Notes: a model not told the origin generated them from the letters alone. A stretch of DNA of 64,000 nt from Streptomyces chartreusis (GCF_008704715.1 NZ_CP023689.1:7254001-7318000), one strand, 5' to 3'; shown: positions 17,909-26,579, numbered from the stretch's first letter. Program-made: numbers and translations.

Positions 17909-18204
17909 CCGCCCAGTGTACGGCGCCGCGCGGACAGCGGCCGACCGGATTTCCGGGGCGCCGGGGCGGGCATCGGCCTCGGGGCGCGATGACCCGAATG
18001 GTGCGGTACGCCTGTTCGGATTCTGGGACGTCCGGCTCGTCGGCATACCCCGCGGGGAGCTGGGCACAACGCATGCATGTCTCCCGCGCGGCATGCGCGA
18101 GGCGGGCGAATCGGGCGGTGTGCCCCGTTGCCGCGGGACTCAAGTCGATTTATCGTCCCAGCACGATTCGCGAGCAAGATCACAATATGTGAAGGGGCCG
18201 CGGC
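17909..18204. other. divergent intergenic region ileS / dksA-like gene
   Basis: This stretch should hold the ileS promoter (minus) and that of the zinc-finger gene (plus). The only clear structure is TCACA-ATA-TGTGA at 18180-18192, an inverted repeat immediately before the ribosome site (AAGGGG) of the downstream gene. No convincing ORF or RNA gene was seen. Confidence 0.5.
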
Positions 18205-19155
18205 ATGGTGGCGAAGAAGACCGCCGTACAGCAGTCGGCGTCGAGCAGATCCACACATGCGCGTGCCGGTTCCGCCGGCGGGGCGGCCAAGGACGGTCAC
18301 GGGAAGAAGGCCACGCAGGGGGGCGCGGCGCAGGAGAAGGAGAAGGGCCGCAAAGGGACTGGTCAGGAGGCCGGAGAGACGTCCGGCAAGGGCGCGGCGA
18401 AGAAGGCGGCCGCCGCTCCCAGGGCGGCCGGGAAGAAGACGGCGGGCAAGAAGGCCGTCGGCAAGAAGGAGGCGGCCGCGGCGAAGCCCGCCGCCGGGAA
18501 GTCGGCGGAGAAGGGCGAGGCCAAGGAGGCCGCGGCCGGGAAGAGCGCCGCCAGGAAGAGCGCGGCCAAGAAGAGCACCGCCAGGAAGAGCGCGGCCGGG
18601 AAGCGTGCGGTCGCCGAGAGCAGGGCCAAGAAGGTGGGCGCGGCGCAGGCCGCGGAGCAGACAGGAGCCACGACGGTGGTTGCGAAGAAGACCCCTGGCA
18701 CGGCCACGGCGGCCAAGACCGCCGTTCCCAAGGCACGCATCGCCGCGGCGGTGGAGCCCGGCGAGCTCGCGGTGCGCCCCGGTGAGGACCCCTGGACCTT
18801 GGAGGAGGTCGAGGAGGCACGAGCCGAGCTGATGGCCGAGGTGATGCGGCTGCGCAACGAGATCGAGTCGTCCGAGCAGTCCCTCGTCGGCCTGATGCGG
18901 GACTCCGGGGACGGCGCGGGCGACGACCAGGCCGACACCGGCGCCAAGAACATCACGCGCGAGCACGAACTGGCGCTCGCCGCGAACGCCCGCGAGATGC
19001 TCACCCAGACCGAGCGCGCCCTGGAAAAGCTCGACGCGGGCACCTACGGCCTGTGCGAGAACTGCGGGAACCCGATCGGCAAGGCCCGCATGCAGGCCTT
19101 CCCGCGCGCGACCCTGTGTGTCGAGTGCAAGCAGAAGCAGGAAAGGCGGTACTGA
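18205..19155 (+). CDS. DksA/TraR-type C4 zinc-finger protein with Lys/Ala-rich tail
   Basis: 316 residues in two very different parts. Residues 1 to about 190 are low-complexity, rich in Lys, Ala, Gly and Ser, with repeats such as AAGKK, ARKSAA and AAKKS, resembling histone H1 and the tails of actinobacterial nucleoid proteins. The C-terminal 110 residues form a helical hairpin and a C4 zinc finger (CENCG near 285-289, CVECK near 305) of the DksA/TraR family, whose members act in the RNA polymerase secondary channel. ATG at 18205 has AAGGGG upstream. lspA follows 71 bases downstream. A role in transcription or nucleoid binding is inferred. Confidence 0.85.
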   Translation: MVAKKTAVQQSASSRSTHARAGSAGGAAKDGHGKKATQGGAAQEKEKGRKGTGQEAGETSGKGAAKKAAAAPRAAGKKTAGKKAVGKKEAAAAKPAAGKSAEKGEAKEAAAGKSAARKSAAKKSTARKSAAGKRAVAESRAKKVGAAQAAEQTGATTVVAKKTPGTATAAKTAVPKARIAAAVEPGELAVRPGEDPWTLEEVEEARAELMAEVMRLRNEIESSEQSLVGLMRDSGDGAGDDQADTGAKNITREHELALAANAREMLTQTERALEKLDAGTYGLCENCGNPIGKARMQAFPRATLCVECKQKQERRY

Positions 19156-19226
19156 CCGGTGGCCCGGGCCCCGCGGGACGTGTCGTACTCTCGTCCTCAG
19201 TCAGGTACCTAGGTCGAGGGACTCAC

Positions 19227-19802
19227 GTGGCAGAGGCGGAGCGCATCATCGGTACGCCGGATACTCCAGAGCCGGCGGCGGCCGAGCCGGAGCAGTCCGG
19301 CGAGGAGCGGCCCCGGGGCAGGCGCCGGATCGCCGTGCTGTTCGGCGTGGCCGCGTTCGCGTACGCCCTCGACCTGATCAGCAAGATGATCGTGGTCGCC
19401 AAGCTGGAGCACCATCCGCCGATCGAGATCATCGGGGACTGGCTGAAGTTCGAGGCGATCCGCAACGCGGGCGCGGCCTTCGGCTTCGGCGAGGCCTTCA
19501 CCGTGATCTTCACGGTGATCGCGGCGGCCGTGATCGTGGTGATCGCCCGGCTCGCCCGCAAGCTGTACAGCCTGCCCTGGGCGATCGCGCTCGGCCTGCT
19601 GCTCGGCGGTGCCCTCGGCAACCTCACCGACCGGATCTTCCGCTCGCCGGGCGTCTTCGAAGGCGCGGTCGTGGACTTCATCGCGCCCAAGCACTTCGCC
19701 GTTTTCAACCTCGCGGACTCGGCGATCGTGTGCGGCGGCATCCTGATCGTGCTGCTGTCGTTCCGGGGGCTGGACCCCGACGGCACCGTGCACAAGGACT
19801 GA
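19227..19802 (+). CDS. lspA: lipoprotein signal peptidase LspA
   Basis: Membrane aspartyl protease that cleaves the signal peptide of prolipoproteins after Lgt has lipidated them (lgt is at 60.7 kb). GTG at 19227 with GAGGG upstream gives 191 residues. A roughly 40-residue acidic N-terminal extension precedes four membrane helices. The catalytic aspartates lie in GNLTDRIF (near residue 134) and FNLADSA (near 164). The frame opens earlier inside the preceding gene, but that part is unrelated. Confidence 0.93.
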   Translation: MAEAERIIGTPDTPEPAAAEPEQSGEERPRGRRRIAVLFGVAAFAYALDLISKMIVVAKLEHHPPIEIIGDWLKFEAIRNAGAAFGFGEAFTVIFTVIAAAVIVVIARLARKLYSLPWAIALGLLLGGALGNLTDRIFRSPGVFEGAVVDFIAPKHFAVFNLADSAIVCGGILIVLLSFRGLDPDGTVHKD

Positions 19803-19838
19803 TTCCCGCAAGGGGCCGCCACCAGGGGCCCGCGGGAG

Positions 19839-19847
19839 TTGTCCACA
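19839..19847 (+). promoter_or_regulatory. single DnaA box
   Basis: TTGTCCACA is an exact match to the Streptomyces DnaA-box consensus. It lies alone between lspA and the pseudouridine synthase gene, about 30 bases upstream of that gene's candidate -10 hexamer. I saw no second perfect copy in the window. Confidence 0.5.
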
Positions 19848-19878
19848 GGCTCCGTACGGGGCTGTCGGCCCGGTCCGG

Positions 19879-19884
19879 CATACT
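19879..19884 (+). promoter_or_regulatory. candidate -10 hexamer, leaderless type
   Basis: CATACT ends 6 bases before the GTG start of the pseudouridine synthase, so transcription would begin at or next to the start codon. Confidence 0.4.
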
Positions 19885-19890
19885 CGTCGG

Positions 19891-20835
19891 GTGAGCACGA
19901 TTCCCGAGATCCGAACCCTGCCCGTGCCCGACGGCCTGGAGGGCGAGCGCGTCGACGCCGCCATCTCCCGCATGTTCGGCTTCTCCCGTACGAAGGCGGC
20001 CGAGCTCGCCGCGGCGGGGAAGGTCATGGTCGACGGGTCGGTGGTCGGGAAGTCGGAGCGGGTGCACGGCGGGGCCTGGCTGGAGGTCGAGATGCCGCAG
20101 GCTCCCGCGCCCGTGCAGATCGTCGCCGAGCCGGTCGAGGGCATGGAGATCGTGCACGACGACGAGGACGTGGTCGTGATCGTCAAGCCCGTCGGCGTCG
20201 CCGCGCATCCGTCGCCGGGCTGGAGCGGGCCGACCGTCATCGGCGGGCTGGCCGCCGCCGGCTACCGGATCTCGACGTCCGGCGCCGCCGAGCGCCAGGG
20301 CATCGTGCACCGCCTCGACGTGGGCACCTCCGGCCTCATGGCGGTCGCCAAGTCGGAGCGGGCGTACACCTCGCTCAAGCGCCAGTTCAAGGAGCGCACG
20401 GTCGACAAGCGGTACCACACGCTCGTCCAGGGCCACCCCGACCCGACCAGCGGCACCATCGACGCCCCGATCGGCCGCCACCCCAACCACGACTACAAGT
20501 GGGCCGTCACGGCCGACGGCAAGCCGTCGATCACGCACTACGACCTCATCGAGGCGTTCCGCGCGGCCTCCCTGCTCGACGTGAAGCTGGAGACCGGGCG
20601 CACCCACCAGATCCGCGTCCACATGGCCGCCCACCGGCACCCCTGCGTCGGCGACCTGACGTACGGCGCCGACCCCACGCTCGCCAAGCGGCTGCGGCTG
20701 ACCCGCCAGTGGCTGCACGCGGTGCGGCTCGGCTTCGAGCACCCCGGGGACGGGCAGTGGGTGGAGTTCGAGAGCGAGTACCCGGCCGACCTCCAGAACG
20801 CGCTGGACCAGGTCCGCGAGGAGACGTGGGGATGA
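19891..20835 (+). CDS. RluA/RluD-family 23S rRNA pseudouridine synthase
   Basis: Converts specific uridines in RNA to pseudouridine; RluD-type enzymes act on helix 69 of 23S rRNA. The 314-residue protein has an N-terminal S4 RNA-binding domain (residues 10-65, with FGFSRTKAAELAAAGKV) and a catalytic domain with HRLDVGTSG near residue 140, where the Asp is the nucleophile. TGRTHQIRVH follows in the C-terminal half. The GTG start lacks a Shine-Dalgarno but has a -10-like hexamer 6 bases upstream. It overlaps the next gene by 4 bases. Confidence 0.93.
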   Translation: MSTIPEIRTLPVPDGLEGERVDAAISRMFGFSRTKAAELAAAGKVMVDGSVVGKSERVHGGAWLEVEMPQAPAPVQIVAEPVEGMEIVHDDEDVVVIVKPVGVAAHPSPGWSGPTVIGGLAAAGYRISTSGAAERQGIVHRLDVGTSGLMAVAKSERAYTSLKRQFKERTVDKRYHTLVQGHPDPTSGTIDAPIGRHPNHDYKWAVTADGKPSITHYDLIEAFRAASLLDVKLETGRTHQIRVHMAAHRHPCVGDLTYGADPTLAKRLRLTRQWLHAVRLGFEHPGDGQWVEFESEYPADLQNALDQVREETWG

Positions 20836-21302
20836 GCCCGGTGACGTACGCCGTGCGCGTCGCCGACGACCCCACCGACCGCGAGGCGTGCTTCGCGGTG
20901 CGCAAGGAGGTCTTCGTCGTCGAACAGGGCGTCCCGCAGGACATCGAGTACGACGCCCACGACGCCGAGGCCGTGCACGTGCTGGCGGTCCGGGAGGACG
21001 GGCTGCCGCTCGGCACCGGGCGGCTGCTGCACGGCGAGGCGGCCGCGGCCAAGACCGGCGGCGACCTCACGGTGGGGTCGCTGGGGCGGCTCGCCGTCAC
21101 GCAGGAGGCCCGCGGGCTCGGCGTCGGGGCGGCCCTGGTGCGGGCGGTGGAGGACGCGGCCCGTGCGCGTGGCCTCGCCGCCGTGGACCTGCACGCGCAG
21201 ACCCACGCCCTGGGCTTCTACGAGCGGCTGGGGTACGTGGCGTACGGGCCGGAGTTCCCGGACGCAGGCATGCCGCACCGGGCGATGCGGCGCGCTCTTT
21301 AG
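20832..21302 (+). CDS. GNAT-family N-acetyltransferase
   Basis: A 156-residue acetyltransferase of the ElaA-like GNAT group. Visible family blocks are FAVRKEVFVVEQGVPQDIEYD (the N-terminal substrate region, here split across the start of the fold), RLAVTQEARGLGVGAAL (acetyl-CoA pyrophosphate loop) and LGFYERLGYV near the C terminus. ATG overlaps the stop of the pseudouridine synthase gene (ATGA), so translation is coupled. The acceptor substrate cannot be told from sequence. Confidence 0.88.
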   Translation: MSPVTYAVRVADDPTDREACFAVRKEVFVVEQGVPQDIEYDAHDAEAVHVLAVREDGLPLGTGRLLHGEAAAAKTGGDLTVGSLGRLAVTQEARGLGVGAALVRAVEDAARARGLAAVDLHAQTHALGFYERLGYVAYGPEFPDAGMPHRAMRRAL

Positions 21303-21410
21303 CCGACGCCGCCGGCCGCCCCCGCCCGGCGAGGCGGCCGTTGCAGGGGTGGGCGTGGCACGCTGGACGTTTGAAGGTTCTTGATCGTCCAGACCTGCGG
21401 AGCGCTGACC

Positions 21411-22997
21411 GTGGATCAGTTGGCCCTGTTGTTCGTGCTGTTGCTCGGGGCCGTGGTGAGTGTCCCGGTGGGGGAGCGGTTCGGGCTGCCCGCGCCGGTG
21501 CTGATGACGCTGCTCGGGATCGTGCTCGCGCTGCTGGAGTTCGTGCCGAACGTCGAGATCCCGCCGGACCTGATCCTCCCGCTGCTGCTGCCGCCCCTGC
21601 TGTACGCGGCCGTGCGGCGGACCTCGTGGCGGCAGTTCGCGGCGAACCTGCGGCCCATCTTCCTGCTCGCCGTGGCGCTGGTGTTCATCACGACGTTCTG
21701 CGTGGCCGCGGTCGCCCACGCGATCGTGCCGGGGCTGCCGCTCGCCGCCGCCGTGGCGCTGGGCGCGCTCGTCGCGCCGCCCGACCCGGTCGCCGCGACC
21801 GCCGTCGCCGGGCAACTCGGGCTGCCGAGGCGTCTGGTGTCCATCCTGGAGGGCGAGGGGCTCTTCAACGACGTGACGGCCATCGTGCTGTACCACGTGG
21901 CCATCGCCGCCGCCGTGAGCGGCGACTTCACCGCGTGGGAGGCCGGACTCGACCTCGTGCTGTCCGCCGTCGTCGCGCTGGCCGTCGGGCTCGCCCTCGG
22001 CTGGGGCGCCTACAAGCTGATGGACCTGCTGGGCGACGCGACCCTCCAGATCGGGCTCTCGCTGCTCGTGCCGTACGCCTCGTACGTGCTGGCCGAGGAG
22101 CTCCACGGCTCCGGTGTGCTCGCCGTGCTGGTCACCGCCATGTTCCTCGCCGAGTACGCCACCGACGCCGACGACGTGATGACACGGCTCGCCGGGCACA
22201 CCTTCTGGGACATCGTCGACACGCTGGTCACCGGCGTCGCCTTCGGACTGATCGGGCTCGAACTGCACATCGCGGTGCGCACGGCGTCCGGGCGCTGGCA
22301 GGAGATGCTCGGCTGGGCGGCCACGGTGGTCGGGGTCGTCGTGGTGGTACGGCTGCTGTGGCTGCTGCCGGCCACCTGGCTCACCAAGCGGCTGCACGCC
22401 AAGCGGGACATCGACGAGGAGATCCCGGTGAGCTGGCGCGAGACCGTCGTGATGTGGTGGTCGGGTATGCGGGGCGTGGCGTCGGTGGCCCTGGCGCTGG
22501 CCATCCCGCTGGAGACCGACGCGGGTGACCCCTTCCCCGACCGCAACGAGATCATCTTCATCGCGTTCGGGGTGATCATGGCGACGCTGGTGGCGCAGGG
22601 GCTCACCCTGCCGTGGCTGGTGAAGCGGCTGGGCGTGCGCGCGGACAGCGAGCGGGAGGCGGAGTTCGAGAAGCAGCTGGCGGTGCGCGCGGCGAAGGCG
22701 GCGAAGCGACGGCTGAAGGAGATCGAGGCCGTCGAGGAACTGCCCGAGGAACTGTCCGAGCAGATGCTGCGGCGGGCGTTCGAGATCGGGGTCCGCATCA
22801 GCCCCGACATGGGCGAGGACGAACGCCGCGAGGCGCATCAGCAGCGGGTGCGGCGGTTGAAGCGGGTGCGGCGGATCCAGGGCGAGATGCTGAGCGCGGC
22901 ACGCCACGAGGTGCTGGCGGCACGCAGCGAGCCGGGTGCCGACCCGGAGGTGGTGGACCGGGTGCTGCGGCATTTGGACGTGCGAAGTCTGCGCTGA
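21411..22997 (+). CDS. CPA1-family Na+(K+)/H+ antiporter
   Basis: Polytopic cation/proton antiporter of about 528 residues. The membrane part (residues 1-405, about 12 helices) carries APPDPVAATAV near residue 121 and the ion-binding ND pair in GEGLFNDVTAI near 152. A hydrophilic C-terminal domain of about 120 residues, charged and probably helical, likely regulates transport. I start at GTG 21411 (GGAG 10 bases upstream). A TTG at 21381 in the same frame would add ten residues that do not look like an antiporter N terminus. Confidence 0.9.
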   Translation: MDQLALLFVLLLGAVVSVPVGERFGLPAPVLMTLLGIVLALLEFVPNVEIPPDLILPLLLPPLLYAAVRRTSWRQFAANLRPIFLLAVALVFITTFCVAAVAHAIVPGLPLAAAVALGALVAPPDPVAATAVAGQLGLPRRLVSILEGEGLFNDVTAIVLYHVAIAAAVSGDFTAWEAGLDLVLSAVVALAVGLALGWGAYKLMDLLGDATLQIGLSLLVPYASYVLAEELHGSGVLAVLVTAMFLAEYATDADDVMTRLAGHTFWDIVDTLVTGVAFGLIGLELHIAVRTASGRWQEMLGWAATVVGVVVVVRLLWLLPATWLTKRLHAKRDIDEEIPVSWRETVVMWWSGMRGVASVALALAIPLETDAGDPFPDRNEIIFIAFGVIMATLVAQGLTLPWLVKRLGVRADSEREAEFEKQLAVRAAKAAKRRLKEIEAVEELPEELSEQMLRRAFEIGVRISPDMGEDERREAHQQRVRRLKRVRRIQGEMLSAARHEVLAARSEPGADPEVVDRVLRHLDVRSLR

Positions 22998-23023
22998 CCT
23001 CGCCGCGAGGGGCTCCGGCTTCG

Positions 23024-23029
23024 TACGAT
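23024..23029 (+). promoter_or_regulatory. candidate -10 hexamer, leaderless type
   Basis: TACGAT ends 6 bases before the ATG of the SDR gene. No Shine-Dalgarno is visible between them. Confidence 0.5.
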
Positions 23030-23035
23030 CTGATC

Positions 23036-23776
23036 ATGGCTCGCAACGTTGTCATCAGTGGTGGCGGTACCGGGATCGGGCTCGCGGCGGCCCGGCTGTT
23101 CGCGGCGGACGGGGACCGGGTGCTCCTGCTCGGGCGCCGCGCGGAGGTGCTGGAGCGGGCCGATGTGCCCGGGGCCCTCACCTACGCCGCGGATCTGAGC
23201 AGGCCGCGCGGGGCGCGGGGGGTGGAGCGGTTCGTGGCGTCGGAGCTCGGCACCGTGGACGTCCTCATCCACAGCGCCGGCGGCTCCGGGTATCTGGAGC
23301 CGAAGGTCGACAGCGACGAGCCCCTCGACGTCGTCCTGCACAACTGGACCCTCAACTTCGGCCTCAACACCCTGACCGCCGCCCTGCTCACCGAGGCCCT
23401 GAAGGACCGGCTCGCCGATCCCGGCGGGCGGGTGCTGTTCCTCAGCTCCATCGCCGCCTTCCGGGGGTCCGGCAGCGGAGCGTACGCGGCGTCCAAGGCC
23501 GCGCTGCACCCGTACGCCCACGACCTGGCCCGGCAGCTGGGGCCGCGCGGGATCACCGTGAACGTGGTCGCGCCCGGCTATGTCGAGGACACCGAGTTCT
23601 TCGGCGACGGGATGGACGAGGAGCGGCACGCCCGGCTGGTCGCCGAGACCTCGACCGGGCGTGCCGGTACGCCGGGGGACGTCGCCACGACCCTGCACTG
23701 GCTGGCGTCCCACGGCGCCGGGCACATCACCTCGCAGATCATCCAGGTCAACGGGGGTGCCGAGCGCGGCCACTGA
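23036..23776 (+). CDS. short-chain dehydrogenase/reductase (SDR)
   Basis: A 246-residue NAD(P)-dependent oxidoreductase with Rossmann fold. GGGTGIG (residues 9-15) binds cofactor, the catalytic pair is YAASK near residues 150-154 with the preceding Ser in FLSSIAAF, and the C terminus GHITSQIIQVNGG resembles FabG-like enzymes. The frame is open long before ATG 23036, but that part overlaps the antiporter gene. Substrate unknown. Convergent with the MscS gene, 24 bases apart. Confidence 0.88.
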   Translation: MARNVVISGGGTGIGLAAARLFAADGDRVLLLGRRAEVLERADVPGALTYAADLSRPRGARGVERFVASELGTVDVLIHSAGGSGYLEPKVDSDEPLDVVLHNWTLNFGLNTLTAALLTEALKDRLADPGGRVLFLSSIAAFRGSGSGAYAASKAALHPYAHDLARQLGPRGITVNVVAPGYVEDTEFFGDGMDEERHARLVAETSTGRAGTPGDVATTLHWLASHGAGHITSQIIQVNGGAERGH

Positions 23777-23800
23777 GCCGGTTCGGGACCCGGTGGGCGG

Positions 23801-24919
23801 TCAGGGGCGTTCCGGGCGTGCCGGCTGATGGTCGTGGTGGAAGGTGCGCCTGGCGCCCGGGAGCCGGTCCGGGACCGGCCAGCCGGGTGGCAGGGCCGCG
23901 TCCGCCGCGTTGACGCGCGGCAGCGCGTACGGGTGGTGCTCGGACAGCCAGCGGATCAGCTGCTCGCGCACCGTGACCCGGACCGTCCACAGGTCGTCCG
24001 CGTCCTTCGCCGTGACCAGGGCCCGCACCTCCATCGTGCTGGGCGTGGAGTCGGTGACGACCAGGCCGTAGTCCCGGCCGTCCCAGGCCGGGCAGTCCCG
24101 CAGCACGTCGCGGAGCCGCTCGCGCATGGCCTCCAGCGGTGCCGAGTGGTCGAGATGCAGGAAGACGGTTCCGGTCATCTGGGCGCCGCCGCGCGACCAG
24201 TTCTCGAAGGCCTTCGACGTGAAGTACGACACGGGCATCGTGATCCGGCGCTCGTCCCAGGTCCGCACCGTCAGGAAGGTCAGGGTGATCTCCTCGACGG
24301 TGCCCCACTCGTCGTCCACCACGACGGTGTCCCCGATGCGCACCATGTCGCCGAAGGCGATCTGCAGCCCGGCGAACATGTTGCTCAGGGTGGACTGGGC
24401 CGCGACACCGGCGACGATGCCGAGGATGCCGGCCGAGGCCAGCAGCGAGGCACCGGCCGCCCGCATCGCCGGGAACGTCAGCAGCATCGACGCCGCCGCG
24501 ACCACGCCGACGACCGCGGACACCACACGCATGATCAACGTCACCTGCGTGCGCACCCTGCGGACCCGCGCCGGATCGCGGTGCACTCGGGCGTAACGGC
24601 TGTACGACGTCTCCACGACGGCCGCCGCTATCCGGATCGCCAGCCAGGCCGCAGCCCCGATCAGCACCAGCGTCAGCACCCTGCCGACGGCGACCCGGTT
24701 CTCCAGGAACAGCTCGGCCTCGTCGTAGGACCCTCTGAGCAGGGCCGTGCAGAGCACGAGCTGGTAGGGAACGCGGGCCTGGCGCAGCAGACCCCACAGC
24801 GGGGTCTCGTTGTGCCGTTCGTCGGCCTTGCGCATGAGGCGGTCGGTGGCCCACCCGATGACGAGGGTGAGCAGCACCGAGCCACCGATCACGATCAGCG
24901 GTCGGAGTATGTTCTCCAT
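23801..24919 (-). CDS. MscS-family mechanosensitive channel
   Basis: Small-conductance mechanosensitive channel-like protein of about 372 residues. Several membrane helices precede the pore-lining helix and the MscS beta domain, with GILGIVAGVAAQSTLSNMFAG followed by the family block FGDMVRIGDTVVVDDEWG (about residues 180-225). A C-terminal alpha/beta domain follows. I start at ATG 24919 (MENILRPLIV). GGAGG lies only one base upstream, so initiation may be leaderless or use ATG 24940. Probably releases solutes on hypo-osmotic shock. Confidence 0.87.
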   Translation of the reverse strand: MENILRPLIVIGGSVLLTLVIGWATDRLMRKADERHNETPLWGLLRQARVPYQLVLCTALLRGSYDEAELFLENRVAVGRVLTLVLIGAAAWLAIRIAAAVVETSYSRYARVHRDPARVRRVRTQVTLIMRVVSAVVGVVAAASMLLTFPAMRAAGASLLASAGILGIVAGVAAQSTLSNMFAGLQIAFGDMVRIGDTVVVDDEWGTVEEITLTFLTVRTWDERRITMPVSYFTSKAFENWSRGGAQMTGTVFLHLDHSAPLEAMRERLRDVLRDCPAWDGRDYGLVVTDSTPSTMEVRALVTAKDADDLWTVRVTVREQLIRWLSEHHPYALPRVNAADAALPPGWPVPDRLPGARRTFHHDHQPARPERP

Positions 24920-25002
24920 GCCTCCGAACGTAACCAGCATCGGGGGGTCATGAACATCCGCGTCGGTGAGGCGGTGGTCACGGCACTGTCGTACCCGGCT
25001 GG

Positions 25003-25008
25003 CACCAT
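25003..25008 (+). promoter_or_regulatory. candidate -10 hexamer, leaderless type
   Basis: CACCAT ends 6 bases before ATG 25015. The divergent MscS gene starts 95 bases away. Confidence 0.35.
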
Positions 25009-25014
25009 GGCCTC

Positions 25015-25584
25015 ATGAACATCATGCTGTTTCACTCGACGTACGGCCTCAGGCCCGCCGTGCGCCAGGCCGCGGACCGGCTGCGCGCCGCCGGACACGA
25101 GGTGTGGACGCCGGACCTCTTCGAGGGCCGCACGTTCGACACGGTCGAGGAAGGCATGGAGTTCAACCAGCAGATCGGCAAGGACGAACTGCTGAAGCGG
25201 GCCGTGCTCGCCGCCGCGCCCTACTCGGAGCGGGGGCTGGTCTACGCCGGGTTCTCGCTCGGCGCCTCCGTCGCCCAGACCCTCGGGCTCGGGGACGAGA
25301 AGGCACGCGGGCTGCTGCTTCTGCACGGCACGTCGGACATCGCGGCGAACGCCTCGGTGGACGAGCTGCCGGTGCAGCTGCATGTCGCCGAGCCGGACCC
25401 GTTCGAGACGGACGACTGGCTGAGCGCCTGGTATCTGCAGATGGGCAGGGCGGGCGCCGACGTCGAGGTCTACAGATACGCCGGGGCCGGCCACATCTAC
25501 ACCGACCCCGACCTGCCGGACTACGACGAGGAGGCCGCCGAGGCCACCTGGCGGGTGGCGCTCGGCTTCCTGGCCTCCCTCTAG
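25015..25584 (+). CDS. dienelactone hydrolase family protein
   Basis: A 189-residue alpha/beta hydrolase of the dienelactone hydrolase group. The nucleophile elbow is AGFSLGASVA with Ser near residue 81 (Ser instead of the Cys of classical dienelactone hydrolase), and the catalytic His is in GAGHIYTD near residue 162. No signal peptide, so cytoplasmic. Substrate unknown. Its stop is only two bases from the stop of the convergent metalloprotease gene, leaving no room for a separate terminator. Confidence 0.85.
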   Translation: MNIMLFHSTYGLRPAVRQAADRLRAAGHEVWTPDLFEGRTFDTVEEGMEFNQQIGKDELLKRAVLAAAPYSERGLVYAGFSLGASVAQTLGLGDEKARGLLLLHGTSDIAANASVDELPVQLHVAEPDPFETDDWLSAWYLQMGRAGADVEVYRYAGAGHIYTDPDLPDYDEEAAEATWRVALGFLASL

Positions 25585-25586
25585 GC

Positions 25587-26579
25587 TCAGCCCGCCGCCC
25601 GGTACGCCGCCCAGTTCTGCTGCATGCGGCTCACCTGGCCCGCGGTGAACTGGTACATGCAGGCGTCGTACGTGTAGTCCATGAAGTTGTGGATCGGGTC
25701 CGCGCCCGCCTTGCGGGTGCAGGTGTTCCGTCCCTCCGGGCACTCGTAGGCGGCGCTCTTCTCGGCCGGGGTGTCGTCGACGTAGTCGCCGTTGCCGTTA
25801 CAGCCGCCCTGGAAGGTGTGGTACAGGCCCATCCAGTGGCCGACCTCGTGGGTCGCGGTGTCGCCCTCGTCGTAGTGGGTGGCCGAGCCGCCCGGCAGCG
25901 AGGTGTCGAGGAGGACCACGCCGTCCATGGAGGGGCTCGACTTGTAGGAGCTGGGGAAGGTCGCCCAGCCGAGGAGGCCGTCGCCGAGGTCGGCGGTGTA
26001 GACGTTGAGCGCGTTCGCGCCGCCCTTGCGCAGGGCGGACTTCATCGCCTTCTCCTCCGGCGAGCCGTAACCGACGCCGTACCAGGCCGCGTTGTCGGTG
26101 TAGTCGGTGCCGGCCAGGGTGAACTGGTAGCCGGAGTCGACGTTTCCGGTGCCCTGGCCGGCGTAGGCCGCGTTCAGGACGTTCATCTGGGCGTTGATGT
26201 CGGCGGAGTCGAGCTGCCCGGTCGCGCCGTCGTGGATGACGTGGAAGTAGACCGGGATGGTGGTCGAGGCGGCGGCCGCGAGGCTGCGGTTGCCGGTGGC
26301 GGGCAGCTTGTCGAGCTTCTTCCGCAGGTCGGCGTCCATCGCCTGGGCCTTGGCCGCGCTGACCTCGTTGGGCTCGGCGACGGCCTCGCCGCCGTGTCCG
26401 GGGCGGGCCTCGCGGGCCGCGGCGTGGCCGCCGTCCTCGGCGCAGTCGGCGGCCGGAGCCTGGGCCGCCGCGACCGTGGTGGGCGCCGAGAGCGGAGTGA
26501 GCATCAAAGTTCCGGCCACGGCTGTCGTGGCGAGAACACGTCTGCGCGTAGAGGGAGATATTCGGGCAAGCGCACGCAC
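25587..26579 (-). CDS. secreted M43-family zinc metalloprotease
   Basis: 330-residue exported metzincin. A Sec-type signal peptide (basic MRALARISPSTRRR, hydrophobic core, cut near residue 38) and a pro-region precede the catalytic domain. The zinc motif HEVGHWMGLYH is near residues 243-253 and the Met-turn region is HNFMDYTYDACMYQFT. Conserved cysteines suggest disulfides. The GTG start has AGGAG 7 bases upstream. Likely degrades extracellular protein; the relative best known is the pappalysin/cytophagalysin family. Confidence 0.9.
   Translation of the reverse strand: MRALARISPSTRRRVLATTAVAGTLMLTPLSAPTTVAAAQAPAADCAEDGGHAAAREARPGHGGEAVAEPNEVSAAKAQAMDADLRKKLDKLPATGNRSLAAAASTTIPVYFHVIHDGATGQLDSADINAQMNVLNAAYAGQGTGNVDSGYQFTLAGTDYTDNAAWYGVGYGSPEEKAMKSALRKGGANALNVYTADLGDGLLGWATFPSSYKSSPSMDGVVLLDTSLPGGSATHYDEGDTATHEVGHWMGLYHTFQGGCNGNGDYVDDTPAEKSAAYECPEGRNTCTRKAGADPIHNFMDYTYDACMYQFTAGQVSRMQQNWAAYRAAG

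Noticed and set aside
14240..17992. A 1250-codon plus-strand open frame opposite ileS
   Set aside because: It is a shadow of the GC-rich ileS gene: Arg/Gly/Val/Leu-rich with no recognisable domains, and the opposite strand is a clear tRNA synthetase.
18363..19043. A minus-strand 226-codon Ala/Ser-rich frame in the Lys/Ala-tail gene
   Set aside because: It reads the complement of Lys/Ala codons and has no independent ribosome site; low-complexity shadow.
20538..22973. An 811-codon minus-strand frame opposite the GNAT and antiporter genes
   Set aside because: His/Arg/Gln-rich with no hydrophobic or domain pattern; both plus-strand genes are well supported.
24952..25014. An ATG at 24952 as an alternative start for a gene reading into the dienelactone hydrolase
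   Set aside because: It is not in the frame of the hydrolase and leads to no supported protein.
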